A stretch of DNA of 64,000 bases from Pontibacter flavimaris (GCF_001907195.1 NZ_LVWA01000004.1:558001-622000), one strand, 5' to 3'; counted from the first letter of the stretch, positions 1 to 8,174 are shown. A program made the numbers and translations. The notes: a model not told the origin generated them from the sequence alone.

Positions 1-150
1 GTCCGTGTTAGTCAAGATGATAGCCAGAGTAAAAAGAAATGGGCTTAATGAATTAATGTTGTTGTTCGGAATAGAAAAGTATATTGCTGACGCTACAAAA
101 CAAGCTGTAGATGTAAGAACTATTCTTTTTATGTCAGCGGTAATTCCCAT
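1..150 (-). CDS. Partial cassette ORF, hypothetical membrane protein
   Basis: An open frame runs leftwards from an ATG at 150 and leaves the window at position 1 after 50 codons without a stop. The visible N-terminus begins MGITADIKRIVLTSTACF and contains two hydrophobic stretches (about residues 10-24 and 35-47), which suggests a membrane protein. I recognise no family. The start lies 19 bases after the GTTAGGG end of the attC-like site at 169-235, the spacing expected of a gene cassette, and this is the main reason for preferring it to an overlapping plus-strand frame (5-187). The DNA is A+T-rich, unlike the core genes further right. Assignment as a gene is inference. Confidence 0.4.
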   Translation of the reverse strand, partial: MGITADIKRIVLTSTACFVASAIYFSIPNNNINSLSPFLFTLAIILTNTD

Positions 151-168
151 TTTATTATTTATGCTTGC

Positions 169-235
169 CCCTAACGTGTTGGTATAGCAGAAGGCGAGAC
201 GTCAGCCGAAGCATGACTGCTATACTTTGTTGGGT
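169..235 (-). other. attC-like recombination site 1 (integron cassette)
   Basis: Read on the minus strand, the site opens with ACCCAAC (matching the attC core RYYYAAC) at 235-229 and closes with GTTAGGG (GTTRRRY with one mismatch) at 175-169. Inside is a 9-bp inverted repeat GTATAGCAG / CTGCTATAC around a G+C-rich centre. Length, about 67 bp, is normal for attC. The opening ACCCAAC is the exact reverse complement of the GTTGGGT that starts the same cassette at site 2, as expected for a cassette excised as a circle. The stop codon of the HEPN gene lies inside this site. Confidence 0.65.
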
Positions 236-1281
236 GTATTTTTCATTTTCACTTCCTTCCAAGCATGAAAGTCTTCTAAGGAAAAGTCGCTTTTATCTGA
301 CAAAGATTCCCATGAACTTTCTTCAACATCTGGAAAAGAGATATGCTCAAGCCCTGAGGCCTTCTTAAGAAGAAGTTGTACAGCAGTATACAAGTCAAGA
401 GCTATCTGTTGTGATACTCCTTTACCTTCATGAACAAGTTTGTTTCTTGCTTGTCTGGCAGGGTATAGCTTTGAAATTATACCTTCATCCAGTATACCAT
501 TTTGGTACATAATTTCTTGTTTTACAGAGGTACTCCACGTTCTGCTATCATTTTTAAGTGAATTAATTCTTCCAGAAATTGGGTGTTTAGGATGATATTG
601 TGTGCCTATCAGATAAAATTTATTCCATACAAAATCTATCAATTGTTCAACAGTAATCCATAAATTAGATAATACTAAGTCCCAATTCCGGTATGTTATT
701 TCTGTTACCCCTCTCACCAAAAACTTGGGAGTTAAGTTATTTATTTTAGAAAGTATATTATTACCCGCATCTATTGTTTTATGGAATTCGCTAACAGTTA
801 TGTAATTTGGATTAGAAAGAATGATGCTATCCATATTACTTGCGACCTTCATTCTCAGCTTTGAATGTAAGTGAGTAGAAGCACTATTTCCAAAATCTAC
901 AGGCCAGATGAAGCTCTGTTTATGAAGTTTTCCATTAACTATGTCTCTTCTATCTACCGCTTCACAATAAATTCCCCCAAGTAGTATTTTACAGAATAAG
1001 TTGTTAAAAAAGTCAACTGCTTTTTCCTTCTCAGAGAATGTACTGTATTTAGGTATAGCCAGTGCACCATCATAGCAGATGATTAATTCAAAATCAAATG
1101 AGTCTATTGGCAAAGAGCTAACAATCTTGCATAACTTCCCATGGTTGTATGTATTAGAATTGATTTCATCTAACTCAACCTTGAGTGGTTCTTCATCATC
1201 GGGTACAATTAAAGTAAAAGGCGTAAGGTATGTGACCCAGCTTGGACTACTAAAATGTTCTTCTTGTTTCTCTTTATCCAT
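220..1281 (-). CDS. Cassette-borne HEPN-like protein, possible defence effector
   Basis: A 353-residue protein whose family I do not recognise as a whole. Residues 279-284 read RNKLVH, the R-x4-H catalytic motif of HEPN ribonucleases with the usual Asn after Arg, on a predicted helical stretch, followed by a helix rich in Leu. The first 200 residues are mixed alpha/beta without a recognised domain. HEPN proteins are RNases common in abortive-infection and toxin-antitoxin systems; the N-terminal half plus C-terminal HEPN layout recalls ApeA-type single-gene defence proteins, but that link is a guess. The gene fills one cassette: its ATG lies about 8 bases after the GTTGGGT boundary of site 2 and it ends inside site 1. 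Base composition is much more A+T-rich than genes from 2.1 kb on, a sign of transfer. No partner antitoxin is visible. Confidence 0.7.
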   Translation of the reverse strand: MDKEKQEEHFSSPSWVTYLTPFTLIVPDDEEPLKVELDEINSNTYNHGKLCKIVSSLPIDSFDFELIICYDGALAIPKYSTFSEKEKAVDFFNNLFCKILLGGIYCEAVDRRDIVNGKLHKQSFIWPVDFGNSASTHLHSKLRMKVASNMDSIILSNPNYITVSEFHKTIDAGNNILSKINNLTPKFLVRGVTEITYRNWDLVLSNLWITVEQLIDFVWNKFYLIGTQYHPKHPISGRINSLKNDSRTWSTSVKQEIMYQNGILDEGIISKLYPARQARNKLVHEGKGVSQQIALDLYTAVQLLLKKASGLEHISFPDVEESSWESLSDKSDFSLEDFHAWKEVKMKNTPNKV

Positions 1282-1295
1282 CTTATTCTAATTTC

Positions 1296-1361
1296 ACCCA
1301 ACGGCTAGTATAAAAAACGGCGAAGGCCGTCGGCCGAGATGATTTTTATACATTGTTGGCG
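1296..1361 (-). other. attC-like recombination site 2
   Basis: On the minus strand the site opens with CGCCAAC (1361-1355) and closes with GTTGGGT (1302-1296), a full match to GTTRRRY. It contains the inverted repeat GTATAAAAA / TTTTTATAC and a G+C-rich centre with its own GGCCGnCGGCC hairpin. Its closing GTTGGGT starts the HEPN cassette; its opening CGCCAAC is the exact complement of the GTTGGCG at 1758-1752 that starts the next cassette. Overall layout matches site 1, and both sites hold the stop codon of the gene before them. Confidence 0.65.
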
Positions 1362-1537
1362 GACGTTGTTCTTTTATTTTTGCCCGCGCGTTTTTCTATT
1401 TCTGTTTTTGACCTGATTTTGGGAAAATAGCCCGAAAACAGGAATTTGAGCATTTTACTCATTTTATAAGTCCGTCCAGTTTTGGCTTGATTTCTGAAAA
1501 ACAGGCCGAAAACGCAATTCCAAAAGTCGGTTTGCAA
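1346..1537 (-). CDS. Possible small basic ORF in second cassette
   Basis: A 63-codon frame that ends inside attC-like site 2 with the same reading (Asn-Asn-Val-stop) that ends the HEPN gene in site 1 (Asn-Lys-Val-stop). The frame opens with TTG at 1537; an internal ATG at residue 26 would give a 38-residue Lys/Arg-rich peptide. No family is recognised and no ribosome-binding site is clear. The cassette from 1361 to 1758 otherwise holds no longer frame, and many integron cassettes carry short or no genes, so this may be non-coding. Confidence 0.25.
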   Translation of the reverse strand: MQTDFWNCVFGLFFRNQAKTGRTYKMSKMLKFLFSGYFPKIRSKTEIEKRAGKNKRTTSANNV

Positions 1538-1751
1538 ACGTCGCTGGTCAATTCTTGCTCAAACGCAACGTCAATTCCTCTTCTGCAACATTAGCCGATG
1601 AAAGTCGGGCGGCGTTCACGACTTCTGCTAAGCTATTCAATTCTCCTGCTGGTTTCCATCAGTCACTCAAGCAGATTTTTTCTTTTACTTCTGCTTCTCT
1701 TGCTGATTCTTTTTTTTGCCGTTCCAGCTGGTAAAAAGTTTTTTCAATGAC

Positions 1752-1790
1752 CGCCAACTATCGTGTATAAGGAGTTATTCCGGTTATCTG
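1752..1790 (-). other. Partial attC-like site 3, broken end of cassette array
   Basis: GTTGGCG on the minus strand (1758-1752) is the exact complement of the CGCCAAC that opens site 2, so it marks the start of the second cassette. Behind it is one arm of a stem (CTCCTTATACAC), but no matching arm with an RYYYAAC core lies within the next 100 bases. The site seems truncated, or is a junction with the chromosome. Confidence 0.4.
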
Positions 1791-2060
1791 CACTATGTGC
1801 GGAGGTTTTGTTTCCGCGCTTAAATTAGTAGAGTAGGGCAGCTGGAAAACTCAATATACTATAAACCGGAGAGTGCTGCAATAAAATTAATACGCTTGGT
1901 GCAGTTCGTTTGTAATCAGCCATTTGTGTTGGTATTGTGTGCTTTGCTCTTCTGTTTCGCACGGCATTAATTCGTGCCTTCGGGAGGGAAACTAAGGCGC
2001 TTTCTGGCTATCCGTATGTAAACGGTTATAAGCGTTTATACCTGTTAAATCACGGATGAT
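1759..2060. other. Gap between cassette island and iron-uptake genes
   Basis: About 300 bases with no convincing coding frame on either strand. The sequence changes from A+T-rich island DNA to the composition of the core genes. No integrase gene or attI site is seen here, where one would expect it for cassettes reading leftwards. ATTTAAC at 2049-2043 on the minus strand resembles an attC core, but it is too far from 1758 to close site 3. Confidence 0.4.
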
Positions 2061-2096
2061 AAAAAAAGCCCCTGCCATACATGGTGGCAGAGGCTG
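2061..2096 (-). terminator. Rho-independent terminator of PepSY gene
   Basis: Hairpin with stem halves GCCTCTGCCACC and its near-complement CCATACATGGCAGGGGC region on the minus strand, followed by a run of seven T. It lies 30 bases after the stop of the PepSY gene. Confidence 0.75.
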
Positions 2097-2125
2097 AAAC
2101 CAATCTATCCTAACTCAACTCATAC

Positions 2126-3310
2126 TTAACCCGCCACGGGGGCAGTACCGTACCTGGCCTGCTTTTTAGGCTTGCTCTTTTTGCGCAGCTTGTTAATCCA
2201 GATCATCGTGCCGGTAACTGGCAAACTGGTGGCCACGAGGCAGGCGATGAAGTATAAGATCTTGGAGAAGGTGCCATACACGTTGCCCAGGTGCAGCGGT
2301 TTTATTAAGCCCACGACCTGCTTGTTCAGCGGTTTGTCTGCGAACTTCTCTACCTTCAGCGGCTCGGCGTTGTGCTTGTTGAGCTGTACCTTGTCGGCGG
2401 CGGCCAGGGCAAAGAATCCGGTCTGGCTTTTCTGGATCACAACGGCAGTCGTGTCATCGGCTGGCAACGAGAGGCGCAGGTCGCCGGCGTAGGGCAGCAG
2501 CAGGTTGGCCTGTTGGATGTAATCTTCCGGGGTGGCGGTGGAGGCAGCGGCGGCAATGGCCATGGGCTTTTCTTTGCGGCCCTTAAATACCTCGGCGCCC
2601 ATCACGCTGCTCAGCCCGTCGCGGTACCACTCAAACGACCAGCAAAGGCCGGTAAGCGCCATGATCAGCAGCAGGATGGAGGAGTAAAAGCCCAGTGTGT
2701 TGTGCAGGTCGTGGTTCACGCGCTTCCATTTGGCGTTGGTCTTGATCTTGAGGCCCTGTTTCCAGTTCTTGCGCTTCACGGGGAACCACAGCACCAGCCC
2801 CGTCAGCACCAGGAACGTGAAGATGATGGTGGCGGCGCCCACGATAACGCGGCCAACGCTATCGCCTAAAAGCAGCCAGCGGTGCAGCTTCATTACGGTT
2901 GTGAAGAACTCCGCCGTGGCGCTCTCGGGTGTTCCCACCACCTGGCCAGTGTAGGGGTTAACAAAGTATGTGGCCGGTCTTCCGCCGCCTTCAGCCTTTT
3001 TAGCGCCCGCTGCGGCAACAGGGGCCACGCTTATACTATAAGAGCTGGCTTTATCCCCGGGTATACTTATACTTACCACCTGGCCTTGCAGCTCCTGCTC
3101 CAGCTCCGCGATAAGGGCGTTGGTGGCTATGGGCTCTGCGTTGGCCGGCACCTCCACGGTATACTTCTCGGGGGCCATTAGCTCCTCCACTTCCTCCTTA
3201 AAAGTATAAATCGTGCCCGTGAGGCATACTACAAACAGCACCAGGCCGCTGGCAATGCCCAGCCACAGGTGCACATCGTTAAACAGGTTTCTTAAAGTAT
3301 ACTTTTTCAT
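2126..3310 (-). CDS. PepSY-associated transmembrane protein (iron uptake)
   Basis: A 394-residue inner-membrane protein of the PepSY_TM family. A first membrane segment lies at about residues 13-35 (the N-terminal VHLWLGIASGL motif is typical), two more near 155-180 and 205-230, and a last one near 355-375; the PepSY periplasmic region with its PYTGQVVG motif lies between the first and second. Proteins of this family sit beside siderophore receptors and are thought to reduce or release iron from siderophores at the inner membrane. Here it follows a TonB-dependent siderophore receptor by 86 bases on the same strand, which supports that role. The C-terminus is Lys-rich and cytoplasmic. Confidence 0.85.
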   Translation of the reverse strand: MKKYTLRNLFNDVHLWLGIASGLVLFVVCLTGTIYTFKEEVEELMAPEKYTVEVPANAEPIATNALIAELEQELQGQVVSISIPGDKASSYSISVAPVAAAGAKKAEGGGRPATYFVNPYTGQVVGTPESATAEFFTTVMKLHRWLLLGDSVGRVIVGAATIIFTFLVLTGLVLWFPVKRKNWKQGLKIKTNAKWKRVNHDLHNTLGFYSSILLLIMALTGLCWSFEWYRDGLSSVMGAEVFKGRKEKPMAIAAAASTATPEDYIQQANLLLPYAGDLRLSLPADDTTAVVIQKSQTGFFALAAADKVQLNKHNAEPLKVEKFADKPLNKQVVGLIKPLHLGNVYGTFSKILYFIACLVATSLPVTGTMIWINKLRKKSKPKKQARYGTAPVAG

Positions 3311-3342
3311 GGTGTTATGGAATGTAGGAGTAGGAGGCTGCT

Positions 3343-3376
3343 AAAAAAGCTACCGGTAAATATCGGTAGCTTTTTT
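3343..3376 (-). terminator. Hairpin terminator/attenuator between receptor and PepSY gene
   Basis: Perfect stem AAAAAAGCTACCG / CGGTAGCTTTTTT with an 7-base loop, able to act on both strands. It lies between the stop of the TonB receptor and the start of the PepSY gene, so it should reduce read-through and set unequal expression of the two genes. Confidence 0.7.
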
Positions 3377-3396
3377 GTTATCTGGAATCGATCTAA

Positions 3397-5832
3397 TTAA
3401 AACTTGTAGGTAACTACCCCGGAAAAGTTTCTGGGCTGTATTCTGTCGATGAAGTTGCTGCGGTAGGCATCGTACCCCACTGTGTCGAACACGTTGTTGA
3501 ACAGGGCCCGCACGCCCCAATGCTTCTTAAACTCGTAGCCGATCTGGGCATTCACAATAGTATAGGCTTTATTGTACCAGGGTGCGGTGTTTGGCTCAAT
3601 GTTGTGGTACTGCACTCCCTCCACAGTCCAGTCGTTGTAAGGGCGCTCGCCCAGGTAATAGGCGCCGGCACCGAAGTTAAGGCCCTGCAGCAGCCCGTTT
3701 CTCAACGTATAGTTGGCGTAGGCGTTAAACGTGTGCTTTGGCGTATTGTTAGGCGCGGAGCCCGGCACAAAGGTGGTGTGGTCCTTATACTGCGCGTCGA
3801 TGTAGGAGTAGCCCGTCACGATCTCCAGGTTCTCCAGCACGCGGCCTGTCAGTTCCACCTCTATGCCTTTGCGCTCGTCGTTGCCGCCTTTCGTGTAGTA
3901 GCCGGTTTCCAGCACAACGCCATTCTCATCCACGGCAAAGGCTTTCAGGTTCATGTTTTTGTTGTTGATCTTGAAGAAGGTCAGGTTAAAGCGCAGACGG
4001 TCGTTAAACCACTCGGACTTGATACCGGCCTCCAACTGATCGATGCGTTCGGCACCCAGCGGGTCGCCGTTCACGTCTACCACCGAGGCAGAGCGCGGAT
4101 TGGTGCTGTTGGTGTAGGAACCGAATACGTTGAGGCCGTCCTTGATGGTGAACATCACCCCAGCCAGCGGGTTCCAGAACTCGGTAGTAGCGCTTTCCTC
4201 GCCCTCGTCCCTGGTTTTGTTGGTGCTGTAGCGCACGCCGCCATATAGCCTGGCCCACTTCGTCAACTGGATCACATCCTGGAACGTGGCGCCAAAGCGG
4301 TAATCGTACGCCCTTGTGCCGCCGGTGTGTTCAAAGGCTGGCACATTCTCTGGCAGCTTGTTGCGCACAGCGGCCGGATCAAACACGTTGATCTCATCGA
4401 TGGCGATAGAGTTGTAGGTTGGCTGGAACAGGTCGATGTAGCGGTAGTCCACGCCCACCTGGAAAGTATGGTTGATCTTGCCGGTCTCGATTTTGCGGCC
4501 CACCAGGTCCAGCTGCAGCACGGTGCTGTTGTCCTCGCGGGAAGAGTTGTGCGCAATGGAGCGGCGGTACCAGTTCACCTGGTCCACGTTTACGCCCGTC
4601 TCCTTATCGGCTTTCAAAGCCGACAGGTTCGACTTCACGGCGTCGTAGTTGTAGTTGGAGTTGAAGATGGCGGCGCGCACGTATACATTGTTGGTGATGT
4701 TGTAGTTATAGCGGGCGGTATAGGTCGCATGCTTCAGGTCGGTTTTATCGGACGCAAAGCCTAAAAAGCGCTCCGCTGGCAGGTCGTAGATCTGGTTCTC
4801 CTTGTTGCCCACCGACAGGTTCACGGTACCCACATCAATGCCCTGCTCCTCTTTAAAGTAGTCCATCTCCAGGGTCAGGGTGCTGCGGTTGTTGGGCCGC
4901 CACTCCAAAGAGGGGTTAATGTAGAACGACTCGTTGTCCATATGGTCACGGAACTTGCCGCCGTTCTCGTAGGCGCCGTTCAAACGGATGGCTACTTTAT
5001 TGCCCTTATCCAGCACGCGCTGCACATCAAACGTCGGCCGGATCAGGCCCCAGCTGCCTGCGCGCAACGACACGCTACCGGAGTTCTCGAACTTAGGCGT
5101 TTTGGTCACGATGTTCACGATGCCGCCCGGGCCACCCAGGTCGGTGGCGGCGCCCATGGTCACGGAGCTGGCACCTTTCAGCACCTGCACGCTCTCCACG
5201 CCCTGCATGTCGGTGGAGAAGCCGGCACCGCGGAAGTCGGTCATCACGCGCACCCCGTTCTTCAGGGTAGGAATGCCGCGGAAACCGCGCGAGGAGATGC
5301 TTTCCCGCACGCCGCCATAGGTAGCGTAAGTATAAACGCCCGGCACGTTTCGCACGCCCTCAATTACGGTGAGCGCGCCCTGCTGCTCGATCAGTTTTTC
5401 CGAGATCACGGAGATGCTCTGAATCTGCTCGCTCGGCTTTAGCGGCAGGCGGGTGATGGCGTCCAGCTTCTCGGGCTGCTTGTCCCTCACGCCAAAAACC
5501 TCCACCTCCGATATCTGACTGGCTTTCTGCTGCAGCGAAAGTATAATTTCTTCCGTTTCGCCCTGCGTCAGCGTTACCTGCTGCGGCTTGCAGTCGAAGC
5601 CCAAAAGTATGGCGCGCACCTGGTAGGTGCCGTTGCTGATGCGGTTAATCTCGAAGTTGCCCTCCTCATCGGTCATGGTGCCGTAGCGGGTGTTCTCCAG
5701 TACCACGCTGGCCGCGGATACGGGCTGTCCGTCCCCATCGAGCACCTTTCCTCTAACTGAGCTGGTACTTTGGGCCCACGCAACCTGGCAGAGCGTGAGC
5801 AGTAGGGCAAGTAAAGTATACTTTTTAAGCAT
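3397..5832 (-). CDS. TonB-dependent siderophore receptor
   Basis: An 811-residue outer-membrane receptor. Residues 1-20 are a signal peptide ending AWAQ. A carboxypeptidase-regulatory-like beta-sandwich follows (about 25-110), then the plug domain (about 130-240) with the VSVISEKLIEQQGA and GGPGGIVNIVTK motifs of siderophore receptors, then a 22-strand barrel ending in a terminal aromatic residue (VVTYKF). The family imports ferric siderophores using TonB energy. The next gene downstream is a PepSY transmembrane protein, the usual partner. A well-formed promoter lies 90 bases upstream. The exact siderophore cannot be read from sequence. Length and domains are complete. Confidence 0.92.
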   Translation of the reverse strand: MLKKYTLLALLLTLCQVAWAQSTSSVRGKVLDGDGQPVSAASVVLENTRYGTMTDEEGNFEINRISNGTYQVRAILLGFDCKPQQVTLTQGETEEIILSLQQKASQISEVEVFGVRDKQPEKLDAITRLPLKPSEQIQSISVISEKLIEQQGALTVIEGVRNVPGVYTYATYGGVRESISSRGFRGIPTLKNGVRVMTDFRGAGFSTDMQGVESVQVLKGASSVTMGAATDLGGPGGIVNIVTKTPKFENSGSVSLRAGSWGLIRPTFDVQRVLDKGNKVAIRLNGAYENGGKFRDHMDNESFYINPSLEWRPNNRSTLTLEMDYFKEEQGIDVGTVNLSVGNKENQIYDLPAERFLGFASDKTDLKHATYTARYNYNITNNVYVRAAIFNSNYNYDAVKSNLSALKADKETGVNVDQVNWYRRSIAHNSSREDNSTVLQLDLVGRKIETGKINHTFQVGVDYRYIDLFQPTYNSIAIDEINVFDPAAVRNKLPENVPAFEHTGGTRAYDYRFGATFQDVIQLTKWARLYGGVRYSTNKTRDEGEESATTEFWNPLAGVMFTIKDGLNVFGSYTNSTNPRSASVVDVNGDPLGAERIDQLEAGIKSEWFNDRLRFNLTFFKINNKNMNLKAFAVDENGVVLETGYYTKGGNDERKGIEVELTGRVLENLEIVTGYSYIDAQYKDHTTFVPGSAPNNTPKHTFNAYANYTLRNGLLQGLNFGAGAYYLGERPYNDWTVEGVQYHNIEPNTAPWYNKAYTIVNAQIGYEFKKHWGVRALFNNVFDTVGYDAYRSNFIDRIQPRNFSGVVTYKF

Positions 5833-5921
5833 ATAGCGGTTGATTTTATAGCCTCTCCTGCAGTGCGTCTGCTATCCTGCAATGGGAGTTTGTTTATTTA
5901 GACTAATTACAAATAGTGTCG

Positions 5922-5953
5922 CAAACTTAGCTGTAGCTTCGCAGAACCGCAAA
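5922..5953 (-). promoter_or_regulatory. Bacteroidota-type promoter for siderophore receptor
   Basis: On the minus strand TTTG (5953-5950) and TAAGTTTG (5929-5922) are separated by 20 bases, a full match to the Bacteroidota housekeeping consensus TTTG-N19-21-TANNTTTG. Transcription should start near 5915, giving a leader of about 80 bases before the receptor ATG at 5832. No Fur box was sought in detail. Confidence 0.65.
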
Positions 5954-6081
5954 TAAAATCTACTAAAATATTAGCAAAGCTGAAGATTAAAGGGTGAAGC
6001 AGCAGCAAGGTGTGGTTAACAAAAGACGTACTTAACCGTTAGCTACATAAGACATGTTTAACCACTAAAACAGACTTAACA

Positions 6082-6639
6082 ATGGCAAATAAACTGCAAG
6101 GAAAGAAGATTGCGATACTGGTAGAAGAAGGATTTGAGCAGGTAGAGCTAACAGAGCCGCTAAAGGCCCTGCAGGAGGAAGGCGCGGAGGCGCATATCAT
6201 CTCCCCAAACAAGAACAACGAAATTAAAGCCTGGAACCACACCGAGTGGGGCGATACTTTTAAGGTGGACAAGAAACTGAGCGACGTGAAGGCAGAAGAC
6301 TACAACGGCCTGCTGCTGCCCGGCGGCGTGATGAACCCGGACCACCTGCGCGGCAACAAGGAGGCGGTGAGCTTTGTGAACAAATTTATGGAGAGCGGCA
6401 AGCCGGTAGCCTCCATCTGCCACGGACCCTGGACGCTGATCGAAACCGGCAAAGTAAAGGGCCGCAAAATGACCAGCTACCATACGCTGCAGACCGACCT
6501 CAAAAACGCGGGCGCCGAGTGGGTAGACCAGGAAGTGGTGGTGGACCAGGGCTTGGTAACCAGCCGCAACCCCGACGACATCCCGGCCTTTAACAAAAAA
6601 ATGGTAGAAGAATTCGCCGAAGGGAAGCACAACCGCTAA
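6082..6639 (+). CDS. Type 1 glutamine amidotransferase-like protein, PfpI/DJ-1 family
   Basis: A 185-residue cytoplasmic protein of the DJ-1/PfpI superfamily. The start matches family members (KKIAILVEEGFEQVE) and the nucleophile elbow ASICHGPW places the catalytic Cys near residue 113 with its neighbouring His; the acid Glu of the strand-1 motif (EEGFEQVE) is present. Close relatives such as YhbO and YraA act as general-stress proteins, with debated protease or deglycase activity. It stands alone between a receptor on the other strand and a repeat region, with its own terminator 25 bases after the stop. Substrate cannot be inferred. Confidence 0.88.
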   Translation: MANKLQGKKIAILVEEGFEQVELTEPLKALQEEGAEAHIISPNKNNEIKAWNHTEWGDTFKVDKKLSDVKAEDYNGLLLPGGVMNPDHLRGNKEAVSFVNKFMESGKPVASICHGPWTLIETGKVKGRKMTSYHTLQTDLKNAGAEWVDQEVVVDQGLVTSRNPDDIPAFNKKMVEEFAEGKHNR

Positions 6640-6663
6640 GCCGGTTTATACTTTATAACTGAA

Positions 6664-6703
6664 ACAAGCCGCACTTTATACTTCAAAGTGCGGCTTGTTT
6701 TGT
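6664..6703 (+). terminator. Terminator of PfpI-family gene
   Basis: Perfect stem ACAAGCCGCACTTT / AAAGTGCGGCTTGT with loop ATACTTC, followed by TTTTGT. The loop contains the ATACTT word that is abundant in this genome. Confidence 0.8.
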
Positions 6704-6776
6704 ATTTTGGAGATGTAGCTCACTCCTGTTTCCTTCAAAGGGGGACTTGGCTGAAGCTCCGCCAGTGGTATTATTT

Positions 6777-7385
6777 AATCACCCCTAGCCCCTCTCCCGG
6801 AACAAGTCCGGGATCCGAGACTTATCTAAGGAGGGGAGTTCTGCAGTTACTGATGCTGAAGTATAAGTATTATGGCAGCCGCTACCTCGCGGACAGGTCG
6901 CGGCCTGTCCCTACAAGTATAAAGCCGCTCCTTCAGAGAGAGGAATTTATACTTGTTATACTTCCCTGTCATCTCGAGCAGGGCGAGAGATCTATCGGGA
7001 TCTATCGGGGATTTCGAACGAAAGACTTTGTAACTAAGAACAAAAGGGGCAAAGTATAAAATCACTTCCACTTGCTCCGTCGCTAAAGCAGTGGCTATCG
7101 AACTAATACCCAGTCCTTGGGTTGAGCGCCTTGTGAGATCCGGTGCCCGTCAAGGGCAGCCGTAGCGCAGCGGAGGCAGGAGGGAACACAGCGCGATGCC
7201 AAAGGACGAGCCCTCCCGGGCTAGAGGGAGCCAAAGCAAGAGATGCAACAGTAGGTTTGTGGGAACTACAGGATCAGCGGTAGCTAGCAAGGATAGCTTA
7301 GTTCAAGAGGAAGGAAGCAGGGGCTATGGAAGACACAAGCGGATGCTTGCGCCAGAGAAGTATAAAAGTATAACTCAAGTATAAA
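6777..7385 (-). repeat. Composite intergenic repeat, copy A (inverted)
   Basis: This 870-base gene-free gap (6640-7511) carries the reverse-oriented copy of a repeat also found near 27.8, 38.4 and 57.6 kb. Its parts, from right to left, are: AAGTATA-rich DNA (7361-7385); the conserved core 7093-7286 with hairpins AGCCCGGGAGGGCT and TGCCCTTGACGGGCA and the CCCAAGGACTGGG motif; a TGTCATCTCGAG module (6968-7020); a near-palindrome of 20 bases at 6891-6910; and a CCCCTCTCC...GGAGGGGAG module at 6784-6838. Short open frames inside are not supported as genes. Confidence 0.75.
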
Positions 7386-7511
7386 ATATGGCTCTGCGAG
7401 CCAGTTGCGCTACAAACTCAACACCATTATAGGACACAAGTCTGAAGACTTGCGCCAGAAGGGGTAAATAGTAAGTTTTAACTGGAAAGTATAGATTACA
7501 CTTTACTCCCC

Positions 7512-8054
7512 CTACTGCACCATCCGGAAAAGCGGCTCGGCATACTGTTCCAGCAGCACTACCAGCACCACATCCAGCAGCAGCAGGAAAGCGCCCTGCA
7601 GCATGATCGACTGGCCCCAGCCCTGCACCTGCTCCGTCTTGATCGAGACACGTGAGCGCTCTTTGAGGTAAGCTCCCAAAAGTATAAACCCGAAGTCCAG
7701 GCCAAGGCTCAGGTACAGCACCTTCTTAAACGAGTCGTGCAGTTGCAGGCTCCCGGCAAGGCTAAGCGTGGCATTGTCCTTAGAAAGTATAACGTAGAGG
7801 GCAAAGCTGGCGATCAGCAGGTTGATGATGTTCCAGTACACGTTCATCTGGTAAAAGTACTTGCGGCTGCGCGTAGCCTTCGTCAGCTTAAAACTACTGA
7901 AGAGGATGTTGAGGATAGCCCATCCGCCGAGCACAAGCATACCTGTCTCCAGCGTGCCCGCCTGCCCCTGGTTAAGTTGGCTCAGGCTCTGGGCCTGGGC
8001 GCCGGCCGTGAGTCCAAGAAAAAGCAACGGGAGCAGGTAGAGGTGTTTTCTCAT
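7512..8054 (-). CDS. Hypothetical four-segment membrane protein
   Basis: A 180-residue protein of no family I can name with confidence. I chose the ATG at 8054 because it gives a signal peptide (MRKHLYLLPLLFLGLTAGAQAQ); an upstream in-frame start at 8138 adds 28 unlikely residues rich in His, Pro and Cys. Mature residues include membrane segments near 42-60, 80-100, 115-135 and 150-172. The pattern of a GG-W segment, an aromatic YFYQMNVYWN stretch and charged loops is seen in small Bacteroidota inner-membrane proteins. It is followed by no operon partner and sits between a repeat region and a YceI gene on the same strand. Confidence 0.7.
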   Translation of the reverse strand: MRKHLYLLPLLFLGLTAGAQAQSLSQLNQGQAGTLETGMLVLGGWAILNILFSSFKLTKATRSRKYFYQMNVYWNIINLLIASFALYVILSKDNATLSLAGSLQLHDSFKKVLYLSLGLDFGFILLGAYLKERSRVSIKTEQVQGWGQSIMLQGAFLLLLDVVLVVLLEQYAEPLFRMVQ

Positions 8055-8174
8055 AGGTAAACGGGGGTTTATGAGTAGGAACGCACAAAAAACAGCTTTA
8101 GCATACGGCGGCGGGTGTTTGTGCCGGCGGCACGGCAACGTATACCTCCCGGCCGCGGTTTAAGTTGCTGCAGG

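Noticed and set aside
5-187. Plus-strand frame of 60 codons at the left edge
   Set aside because: It runs antisense to the better-placed cassette frame (150 to 1) and ends inside attC-like site 1 without a ribosome-binding site.
7196-7384. Short frames inside the composite repeats (also 6688-7059 and 57573-57806)
   Set aside because: They are not conserved between the repeat copies; indels break them while the hairpins are kept.
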